DNA of 55,330 nt, from NCBI GenBank assembly GCA_016946835.1, contig JACVTC010000116.1, positions 545,001 to 600,330 of the forward strand, given 5' to 3'. Of the stretch, positions 35,248-48,269 are shown piece by piece. Below the pieces are notes generated by a model, which was not told the origin of the DNA, searched no databases, and saw nothing but the letters and a program-made list of their open reading frames with translations. The first letter of the stretch is position 1. Every line of letters begins with the position of its first letter. The stretch is from Neocallimastix lanati (nom. inval.) (Eukaryota > Neocallimastigomycota > Neocallimastigomycetes > Neocallimastigales > Neocallimastigaceae). A program made the position numbers and the translations under genes.

Positions 35248-35272
35248 GTTAACATAAACTTTTTATGTTAAC
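35248..35272. repeat. Perfect 11-bp hairpin next to the transposon end
   Basis: Arms GTTAACATAAA and TTTATGTTAAC are separated by three bases, about 35 bases outside the right terminal repeat core. Confidence 0.85.
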
Positions 35273-35443
35273 ATAGTTTTAAAAAAATAATTTTAAAATA
35301 TAGAACTTTCGGTCATCTATATAAAACCATAATAAATTAAACTTAATCAAGCTACTATTAATTAAATAATTAACCAAAAATATTAATAAAAATAAAAAAA
35401 AAAAAAAAAAAAAACTTTTTTATATTATTAATATTATATTCTT

Positions 35444-35474
<31 letters not shown>

Positions 35475-36002
35475 TATAATATATATTTAATTATTTAATT
35501 ATTAAAATTAAAATCATAAATTCATTTTTAAATTTTCTATTTAATTTTTCCATTAATTTACGTTGTATATAAATTTAAATCTCTAAAATTTTTTTTTATT
35601 AGATCCTATAAATGTTAACAAACGATTCAAAATCTGAAAACACTTATACGAAATATATATTGTTTTATTTTATTTTATTTTTTTTTTTTATTATTATTAT
35701 TAATATATATCAAGTTATTTTTTTTTATTATATTTAAATCTGCTATTAAGTTACTTATATAAATTAGATAATTCTATTTCAATTTAAATATGTAAATTAG
35801 AATAAAATTATAATCATTTTTCATTAAATTCATAATAGAATTTTTTTTATTGTTGTAGTTGTTTTTGTCGTTTTTCATAATAAATAACATTTAATTTCTA
35901 TTTAGACAATAAAAATAATTATCATTAAAATAATTAATATAATAATTATATTTAAATAAAAAATTTTATACTATTAATTATATTCAATATTGTTTATCTT
36001 AA

Positions 36003-36033
<31 letters not shown>

Positions 36034-36822
36034 GTGTAAAAGTATTCATAAATATATTAGTTTCTAATATATATACAACTTTTAATATTATTAATTATAA
36101 ACAACTTATAATATTATTAATTATAAAAAAAATCTATACTTCATATTAAAATAGATTAAGATTAATATTCTTTTTTTTTTATTTATTTAAAAAAATATTT
36201 ATAAATTAGAATTATATGTATATATATTAATTTAGCTAAAAAGTGAAAACTTTTAAAATCTATATATATATATATATATATATATATTTAACTTTTATTT
36301 TTATTATTTTTATTTTAGTAATAATTATGATTAAGATTAATTGTAGATAACATTGAAAATAAAAAAATCTTTAATGACACTAATAAATAACTAAATATAT
36401 AGCTATTTATATATTAAAATATATTTATAAATTAGAATTGTATGAATATATTTATTTAGCTAAAAAGTGAAAACTTTTTAAAATCGATATATATATATAT
36501 AGAGAGAGAGAGAGATTAAATTTTTATTTTTAATAATTATTATTTTAAGATTAATTATTGTTAAATAGTAGCATTGAAAAATAAAAAATATCTTTATGTT
36601 GCTAATAACTAAATATATTATTATTTTTACTTTATTAATATTAAAATTTATGGAAAAGATTAACCGTTATAAATAAAATTTCACCATATTTTTAAAGCAT
36701 ATTACTATTTTAATATTTTTACTACTAATTAGAATAATTAAAAAATAATACTAGTTTTTTTTTCTCCATAAGTTATTATAAAAATTGTATTTCTAATTCA
36801 TTACTAATATTTAATAATAATA

Positions 36823-36872
<50 letters not shown>

Positions 36873-37375
36873 ATTTTCATTTAATAATCATTTCTATTCA
36901 AATAACTTTTATTTTTTATTAATTATTATAGTTTTTTATCAATACATATATCATCTAAATTAAAATTAATATTTATATTATATATATATTAATTTTATTA
37001 TAACATTAAATATTTATTCTAATCTCTATTAAAATATCATAGTAATTAAAAATAAAAAATAAAAATAAAATAAGAGAAATGAATGAAACCGTAACTACGT
37101 ATTAACATTAGTATATATATATTTAATTAAAATGTGTAATATTATTAATTCAAAGATTTCTTTATTTACTAATTAAAATACAAGTTTTTTTGAATTAAGT
37201 ATTACATGTAAATAGACATTTATATAGATTATTAATCTTAAATTATATATATTAATTGTAATTTATTGAATGTTCTATAAAAATAGTTGAATCTTTCTTG
37301 GAGACATTATTTATAAATTAAAATTTTCACTATATTATAATTATATATTTAATGATCATGAAAATATTAATAATT
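35273..37375. other. AT-rich intergenic stretch
   Basis: No gene seen. It contains poly-A runs (36006-36032, 36828-36870), TA repeats and one diverged tandem duplication at 36196-36640. Confidence 0.65.
36196..36640. repeat. Diverged tandem duplication, unit about 224 bp
   Basis: Both copies run through ATTTATAAATTAGAATT, TTTAGCTAAAAAGTGAAAAC, a TA microsatellite, AAGATTAATT and ATTGAAAA(T)AAAAAA in the same order, with several indels. The second copy carries a GA microsatellite (about 36501-36514) where the first has TA. Confidence 0.85.
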
Positions 37376-37870
37376 TATTATTTATTATTTATTAATTATT
37401 ATTTATTATTTATTATTTATTTATTATTTATTATTATTATTATTATTTATTATTTATTATTTATTATTTATTATTTATTATTTATTATTTATTATTTATT
37501 ATTTATTATTTATTATTTATTATTTATTATTTATTATTTATTATTTATTATTTATTATTTATTATTTATTATTTATTATTTATTATTTATTATTTATTAT
37601 TTATTATTTATTATTTATTATTTATTATTTATTATTTATTATTTATTATTTATTATTTATTATTTATTTTTTATTATTTATTTTTTATTATTTATTATTT
37701 ATTATTTATTATTTATTATTTATTATTTATTATTTATTATTTATTATTTATTATTTATTATTTATTATTTATTATTTATTATTTATTATTTATTATTTAT
37801 TATTTATTATTTTATTATATATTATATATTATTTATTATTTAATTATTTATTATATATTATATATTATTT
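37376..37870. repeat. (TTATTTA)n heptanucleotide satellite
   Basis: About 60 copies of a 7-bp unit, nearly perfect from 37460 to 37810. A 163-aa frame of repeated IYYLLFI reads through it because 21 bases are an in-frame period; it is not a gene. Confidence 0.95.
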
Positions 37871-41970
<4,100 letters not shown>

Positions 41971-42192
41971 ATGGAAGAATTACAAAATCATTTTCAATCT
42001 TTAACTTTAAACGCCATGCCAATTATACCAAAGGGTAGCCCTTCTACTTCTTCTTCACCTTCGCCAAACGTTCCTAATTTCCTTCCTTCTTGTGTTAGCC
42101 CATTCTGTCAATATAACTATGAATTATATCCAATGGTTGGAAGACAAAAAATAAACTCTGACTATTTAGATAATAGTATGGATATGTCATAA
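41971..42192 (+). CDS. Small hypothetical protein, 73 aa
   Basis: A 73-codon frame from ATG (context CAACTCCCATGG) to TAA has normal, non-repetitive codon content and far higher GC than its surroundings, which argues that it is coding. The product starts MEELQNHFQSLTLNAMPIIP and has a Ser/Pro-rich middle (STSSSPSPNVPNF), two cysteines (SCVSPFC) and an acidic, Met-rich end (DNSMDMS). There is no membrane segment or signal peptide. I recognise no family. It could be a short disordered regulatory protein or the single exon of a larger model. A TATA-like stretch (ATATATATAAAACTATATAA) lies just upstream. Confidence 0.55.
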   Translation: MEELQNHFQSLTLNAMPIIPKGSPSTSSSPSPNVPNFLPSCVSPFCQYNYELYPMVGRQKINSDYLDNSMDMS

Positions 42193-42573
42193 AAATAAAT
42201 AAATATAGACGAAAATATTAAAACCAAAAAAAAAAAGAAGATATCCAGTTTCTATTAATTCCTAAAAGAATTAAAAAAGAAGAAAAAAAAAAGAATAATT
42301 TATCATATTAGGCGAATATGAAATATATATATAGTATTTTTAACCAATATTTATATAAATTCAATATTTTTTTTTTTAAAAAAAAAAAAAAAAAAGATGG
42401 GAAAATATGCTTTAAAAAAATAAAAAATAATTCTATCACCTTTTTTTTTTTTTTTTTTTACTTATATATATCCTTATTATCATCACTCATAAATTTTTTA
42501 ATATATAATAAACAAATATTATTTCTTGCATTTACTTTTTTTTTTCTTTTTTCCAAAAAAGAAAAAGAAAAAG

Positions 42574-42636
<63 letters not shown>

Positions 42637-43036
42637 ATAAAAAACTATTAAAAAAAAAATAAACTATCATTTATATCATTTATTATATACTTTTTACTAT
42701 TTTATTTTAGAAGAGAATAAAAAAAAAAAATATTTTTTTTTTCTTATTTATTAAAAATTTTCTTTTTACCATGTTACCCTTTTTTTTTTTTTTTCTTTTA
42801 TTCTATTTTTGTATTATTGTTATTATTTAAGAATATATAATAAAATAATTCATACACTTTTTTTTTTTTTTTTGGAAAAAAAAAAAAAAAAAAAAAAAAG
42901 TACAGATACATTTATATAATAAAAATAAAATAAAATAAAAAATAAAAAATAAAATAATAATAATAAAGAAAATAGCAATATATAAAATATATATGTAATA
43001 TTTTTATTTATTAATATTGAAATTAAAAGTATTTTG

Positions 43037-43108
<72 letters not shown>

Positions 43109-43153
43109 ATATGATAAAGTTTTATATTTAATTTTACATTAATTTTTTCTTTT

Positions 43154-43199
<46 letters not shown>
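42193..43199. other. Homopolymer-rich stretch
   Basis: Long A and T runs (42570-42635, 42875-42899, 43038-43074, 43158-43198) with no gene. Poly-Lys and poly-Phe frames across these runs are artefacts. Confidence 0.75.
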
Positions 43200-43206
<7 letters not shown>

Positions 43207-43650
43207 TATGTTAAATTACAAAGACAAAGGAGGATAGTGTTCATTTTTAGTTTCAGTTGGTGGTGAAAGACAGACCAGCAGGGCTAGCGCAACCAATGAA
43301 GATCATAATTTTGTATCTTAAAATTATGATTAACATTGCGAAGTCAAAAATTTAATTATTATACTTCAGTATAATAATGCCCTTGTGAAGTCTTACAAAT
43401 ATTAATTAAATGAAACTAGAATATATTATACCATTATTTTATTTTATTTTTATTTTGTGTTTTATTTTTTGTTTATTTTTTTATCTTTTTTTTTTTTTAT
43501 TATTTTATTACATGTATTTTATCAAATATTTAATTAATAAAGATGAAACAAGTTTGCTGCCGTTAAAAAAAAAAAAAAAAAAAAAAAATGGTGATGGTAC
43601 CCATAAGTAAAGACGATCGTCTACAAAGAGACCACCACAACCTTTTTTTT
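43200..43650 (+). ncRNA. Candidate structured non-coding RNA locus (family not identified)
   Basis: Two GC-elevated blocks (43200-43400 and 43540-43642) stand out from homopolymer flanks, and neither has a convincing frame. Hairpin 1 has a perfect 11-bp stem (43302-43312 with 43320-43330) and a 7-base loop. Hairpin 2 has a perfect 10-bp stem (43355-43364 with 43369-43378) and a TTCA loop. Near-identical phrases ATTGCGAAGTC and CTTGTGAAGTC flank hairpin 2. The 5' segment GTTGGTGGTG (43256-43265) could pair with CACCACAAC (43633-43641), which is followed directly by a T15 run like a Pol III terminator. TAGTTTCAGTTGG resembles a tRNA-type A box. Against a single Pol III transcript, T-runs lie between the blocks. 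Strand and ends are guesses. Confidence 0.35.
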
Positions 43651-43750
43651 TTTTTTTAAAAAAAAATTTCTAATTTCCAATATCTACACCATATCACAAT
43701 TTTTTAAAAATTTTATCAAAAAGCATTATATATATATATATATATATATT

Positions 43751-43786
<36 letters not shown>

Positions 43787-44751
43787 TAATAGAAGTAGTG
43801 GGATAAAATACACACACATACACATACACATACACATATAAAAGAATATATATATACACATGTATATAAATTGATTTTTTTTTTTTTTCTCTAAATTTTT
43901 TTTTTTTTTTTCTTTCTTTTATTATTATTATTATTATGATTATTATTATTATTTATTTTAATTTCAATTTAATCGGACCGGACAAAATATTTTTTTTTAA
44001 AAAAAAAAAAGCAAATTTAGTAATTTAATTATTGTATGTATTATATTTATATTTATATTTATATTTATATTTATATTATAATTATTATTTTATTTTATTT
44101 TATTATATTGTTATTTTATATTTTATATTTTATATTCTAAATTCTATATTCTATATATTATTATTATATATTTTATTTTTTATTTTATTTTTATACTATG
44201 TTTTTCTTGGTTTATTTTTATTTTTTTTTTTTCAGTTTTGTTTTAATTATTTTTTTCTTCTTTTATTATTTTTTCTTGTTTTTTTTTTTTTTTTTTTTTT
44301 TTTTTTTCTCTTAATTTCTTTCTTTCTTTCTTTTTCTTTCTTTCTTCATGTATATATTTAATTGATTTATTTATATTTAATCAAAAATTTTTTTCTCTCA
44401 TTATGATATAAAATAATAAAATATACTAATAATAAAATATAATAATAAAATATTAAAATATAAAATATTAAAATTAAAAATAAAATAATAATTATAATAT
44501 TCTGTAAAACGTGACAGTAAATTAATATAATTTTTTTTTTTTACCTTTACTTTACTTTTCATATATATATATATATATAATTTAATAATTAAAAGAATAT
44601 GAAAAGATAAGAAAGAATTAAAAAAAAAAAATAAAAATAATAAAAAAAAAAAAAGGAAAATAAAAATAAAAATTTAGAAAAAAAAATACATATATATATA
44701 TAATTTATGTATTTATTTGTTTTTTTCTTTTTATTTTATTTTTTAATTTCC
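43651..44751. other. Homopolymer-rich intergenic stretch
   Basis: A/T runs, TA, CA-type (43811-43836) and TTTC microsatellites. A 109-aa frame at 44032-44361 is a poly-Tyr/Leu/Phe reading of repeats and is not a gene. The right end is the 3' flank of the minus-strand gene ending at 44752. Confidence 0.75.
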
Positions 44752-47700
44752 TTAATAAGTAACTGCGGATGGACTTATACTATAATAACTTGAAAAATTA
44801 TCACCAAATGAAGAATAGGTAGAAAATGGTATATCATATTTTGAACTTGAACGTCTACCGCCACTATATAAGGAATAATCTTGTGTCTTATTATTTTGTG
44901 CCTTCTCTTTAAGATTATTTCCAAAATTATATTCAGAAAAGTTACCATATTGGGTATTTATATGACTTGTGGAATCATAAGGATCATACATACTTGATGA
45001 AGAATAGGCACTTCCATAAAGTGATGGTTCATAAGGTGAAGGAGTTGAGGTTAAATTAGATGTAGAGGTTACAGATGGAAGTGGACTTGAAAAAGATTTA
45101 TTATAATAGTTTGGAGGATCATATTTGGAAAATTTATTTTCAGAATATCCTTCGTTGGGTGGATTATATTTAGATGAAGAAGTAGCATAGGATAGGGAGG
45201 ACGAGGTAGAGCTATACGCGGATGGATCATAACTTATACCACCATTATATGGAGATAGTTCATATTTTGAATGAGAGGACACATCATATGAAGAATAGCT
45301 GGAATTCGATCCGTACGAAGAAAATGACATTCCCATTCCTGTCATACTATTTTGATATAATGATGATGTAGTTGATACTGGTGGATCATATTTTGAAGGA
45401 GTAGTGGTATTACCACCATATAAAGAAGAAGTAGAATAAATTGAAGATGATTTCGTTGATATAGGTCCGGTAGTATTGGTAGTGGTAGTATTAGTAGAAG
45501 CAACAGTTGAATTAGCAGGAGCAGTAGTAGTAATAGATGAATTAGCACATGTTGTACTTATTGGATAACTGTTAAGCATTGAAAACATTGGACTTCCACT
45601 CATCGAAGGAGAACAACCAAAACCATAAGAATCTGGACGCATCATTTTTTCGAAAGAATTCATTTTCTTTTTAGGTATAGTTTTCTTCTTTGGTGAGGTT
45701 TCAACATCTTCAATAGATTGAGGTTCTTTTGTTAAAACTTTTACCTCTTTAACAGCAGAATTGCAATTCTTCGATTCAGAAATAGAAGAATCTTTATTTC
45801 CAATACCATCCATACCCATATAAAGATTTGTCTTTTCTTTATCTGCCATGAAATTAGTATGATCATTATTTTTACCAACAGCTTCAGTAAAATTACCAAA
45901 TACACCACCAATTTTTCTTACAGTACGTCTATTATTCTTTATTTTTTTTCCTGTACTATCAATAGAATTACTTTGCTTTCCATCCATACAACATCCAGGA
46001 CATGGAATTGGCTTTCCATGCTTAGATACTCTTGGTACATCATATCCTGCATTAATACGAACTAATTCAATATGATAATCTGTAAAATCATTATTATCCC
46101 AATAGGTGTTATTATTTACTTCGTAACGAGCAACTAAAAGCATCTTAGTTGGTCTTAAGTTACAAATATGACCCGGTTTTTCTTCCAATACAAAATAATC
46201 ACCAACTTGAATACGAGCAACAAAACGATCTAAACCTACAACACCTTTTATACCATCCCCTTCATCCTTTGTGGCTTCACGAATACATTTAACATATTTT
46301 GCTTCTACTTCTTTAAAGGATTTCCATTTATCAACAGTATAACGTATGACAACCTTTTTTTCATAATTCAAATTTTGAACATTTAAGGTAACCTTTAAGC
46401 AAGTTAATTTATCTTCAGTTTCTTCACTATTACTTCGAACTAATTTAAAAGATTGAATGTTTACTGGTAATTCATATTGAACATGTCTAGCTTTAGAAGA
46501 TTTAAATTTTTGAATATGAATAACATTTCTTGGTACTGGTGACCAAGCATTTTCATAATTACGAAGATCTGAAAATTCTTTATCTTTCTTATCACTTTCC
46601 GGATCATCTATTTTAACTTCTATTTTTGAATTTCTAATATTTTCTGGTTTATCTGTGGTAGTAAAATGGCAAATTGATTTAAATTTATCTGAACTAAAAT
46701 TAACTGACTTTCTTCTCTTTCTGACAGTCGGAAGTGGATTAGCATCATCCATACCAGTAAGAGGTGTTAAAGGTAATAATATATTTGGAAGTGATAATGT
46801 TTTCTTATGAGATGATTTCTTCTTTTGTAAAAGTTCCTTATTCTTTTTAGCTTCTAACTTGGCTAATGATTTAATTTTACTTTCTTCTGAACTTTTTACT
46901 TTCTTTTCAATTTTCTTTTCAATTTTCTTTTCTACCTTCTTTTCTACCTTCTTTTCAACTTTGAATACTTCTGGCTTTACTGGTTCCTCCGGTTTTTTTA
47001 ATTCAACTGATTTTTCAACCTCTACTTTAACTAATTTTGAAATATTTTCTTCCACTTCAACCAATTCAATAGGTTTTTTAATATTTTCTGATTCAAGAGA
47101 ATCCTTCTCTTTCTCTTCTTCCTTGTTAGTTTTACTTTCCTTTTTTATAATTTCCTCAACTATTTCCTTTTTAATATCTTCCTTTGAAGAATTTCCTTTT
47201 TTAATGTCATCCTTTAGATGAACATCATTTATAATGTCTTCCTTCTTTACATCTTCCTTTAAATGATCATCAATTTTAATGTCATCTTTTTGAATTTCTT
47301 CCTTCTTTGTTTGTTCCTTAACTTCAATTTTAATATCATTTGGTTCATTTTTCATTTCTTTATCCTTCAATAATTGTTCTTTCGTAATTCTAATATTAAC
47401 TTTTCTTAAATTTGTATCATCACTACTTGACTTTCTAAGTTTAGATAATATTTCTTTCTTTTTAAGACCAAATGTGATTTCTGAAGCTTTACTTTCTTTA
47501 CTAAGTGAATTTGGCTTTATTTTATTAATTGTTAAAACATTATCTTGAGAAAGCTTAGATTTATTAGAAGTAGATGAAAGAGGGGAACTTGATGTTTTCG
47601 ATGGTGAATATATAATCGTCGAATGTTTAGTGAAAGAAAATGATGAAGAAGGAGAATTATTATGTAATATAACTTTTTCTTGACAATTTTCAATAATTGA

Positions 47701-48030
47701 AGAAATTGTTTTATTCAAAGATTCTTTTAAACTTTGACTAGAAATACTACCATTAGCAGTAGCTGGTGATGGAGAATTAGTACTTCCTAATCTTATTCTT
47801 GAACTTCTACGATATTTTGAAGAATAAGGAATAGAAACCGCATTCGTATTTGAGGTATAACGTGGTGAAGATGAAATTGCTCCAACAGGTTCACGTTCAA
47901 AAATAAAAAAGCCACCAAGACTATTTGATAAATTACTACTAATAGCAATTTGTTCTACACTATTTTCTTTACTAACTTTACTTAAAAAGGGTTCAAGATT
48001 ATTAGATAATTCGCTTGCAATCACTGACAT
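44752..48030 (-). CDS. Protein phosphatase 1 glycogen-targeting regulatory subunit (CBM21)
   Basis: A single exon encodes 1092 aa. A PP1-docking RVxF motif (RKSVNF) lies at about residues 440-445. A CBM21 domain occupies about 513-653, with NVQNLNYEKKVVIRYTVDKW, FVARIQV and a YWDNNDFTDYHI end. These are the hallmarks of the yeast Gac1/Pig1 and animal PPP1R3 family, which brings PP1 to glycogen so that glycogen synthase is dephosphorylated and activated. The N-terminal half is disordered, with Lys/Glu-rich repeats at about 230-390 (EDIKKED, KVEKKVEKK). The C-terminal part is Ser/Tyr-rich, with several copies of SKYDPP or close variants between about 875 and 1010, a repeat I do not know from this family. 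The start is the first ATG of an open frame with an AT-rich leader. It is likely to control glycogen storage in the cytosol. A LINE lies only 240 bases upstream on the same strand. Confidence 0.88.
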   Translation of the reverse strand: MSVIASELSNNLEPFLSKVSKENSVEQIAISSNLSNSLGGFFIFEREPVGAISSSPRYTSNTNAVSIPYSSKYRRSSRIRLGSTNSPSPATANGSISSQSLKESLNKTISSIIENCQEKVILHNNSPSSSFSFTKHSTIIYSPSKTSSSPLSSTSNKSKLSQDNVLTINKIKPNSLSKESKASEITFGLKKKEILSKLRKSSSDDTNLRKVNIRITKEQLLKDKEMKNEPNDIKIEVKEQTKKEEIQKDDIKIDDHLKEDVKKEDIINDVHLKDDIKKGNSSKEDIKKEIVEEIIKKESKTNKEEEKEKDSLESENIKKPIELVEVEENISKLVKVEVEKSVELKKPEEPVKPEVFKVEKKVEKKVEKKIEKKIEKKVKSSEESKIKSLAKLEAKKNKELLQKKKSSHKKTLSLPNILLPLTPLTGMDDANPLPTVRKRRKSVNFSSDKFKSICHFTTTDKPENIRNSKIEVKIDDPESDKKDKEFSDLRNYENAWSPVPRNVIHIQKFKSSKARHVQYELPVNIQSFKLVRSNSEETEDKLTCLKVTLNVQNLNYEKKVVIRYTVDKWKSFKEVEAKYVKCIREATKDEGDGIKGVVGLDRFVARIQVGDYFVLEEKPGHICNLRPTKMLLVARYEVNNNTYWDNNDFTDYHIELVRINAGYDVPRVSKHGKPIPCPGCCMDGKQSNSIDSTGKKIKNNRRTVRKIGGVFGNFTEAVGKNNDHTNFMADKEKTNLYMGMDGIGNKDSSISESKNCNSAVKEVKVLTKEPQSIEDVETSPKKKTIPKKKMNSFEKMMRPDSYGFGCSPSMSGSPMFSMLNSYPISTTCANSSITTTAPANSTVASTNTTTTNTTGPISTKSSSIYSTSSLYGGNTTTPSKYDPPVSTTSSLYQNSMTGMGMSFSSYGSNSSYSSYDVSSHSKYELSPYNGGISYDPSAYSSTSSSLSYATSSSKYNPPNEGYSENKFSKYDPPNYYNKSFSSPLPSVTSTSNLTSTPSPYEPSLYGSAYSSSSMYDPYDSTSHINTQYGNFSEYNFGNNLKEKAQNNKTQDYSLYSGGRRSSSKYDIPFSTYSSFGDNFSSYYSISPSAVTY

Positions 48031-48269
48031 TTTATATTTATTTCTATTAAATTATTACTATAAAAAAAATTTATACAATATGTAATAATGTAATATAATT
48101 TGATATTGAATATGAATTACATATAATATTCTTGAAATATATTTTATTGGATATATTATTGATTTTCTTATAATTAATATAATTATTGATTTTCTTATAA
48201 TTAATATAATTATTGAATTATAAGATATTAATTCTTTATTCTTTTTACTTTTCTTGTTAAAACAAAAAA
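48031..48269. other. Short spacer: upstream region of the PP1 subunit gene and junction with the LINE
   Basis: AT-rich, with a 27-bp unit (ATTGATTTTCTTATAATTAA followed by TATAATT) repeated twice in tandem at about 48159-48215. It must contain the promoter of the PP1 subunit gene unless that gene uses LINE sequence. Confidence 0.6.

Noticed and set aside
37352-37843. 163-aa frame of IYYLLFI repeats
   Set aside because: The heptanucleotide satellite is open in this frame by arithmetic only.
42318-42670. Frames on both strands with poly-Lys or poly-Phe
   Set aside because: They cross long A runs and lack any other content.
43240-43300. tRNA-like D-arm (TAGTTTCAGTTGGTGGTGAAA)
   Set aside because: A-box-like, but no anticodon stem or T-arm follows, so it is not called a tRNA; kept only as part of the RNA candidate.
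45342-47221. Several frames antisense or out of frame with the PP1 subunit gene
   Set aside because: Shadows of a coding exon with biased codon use.
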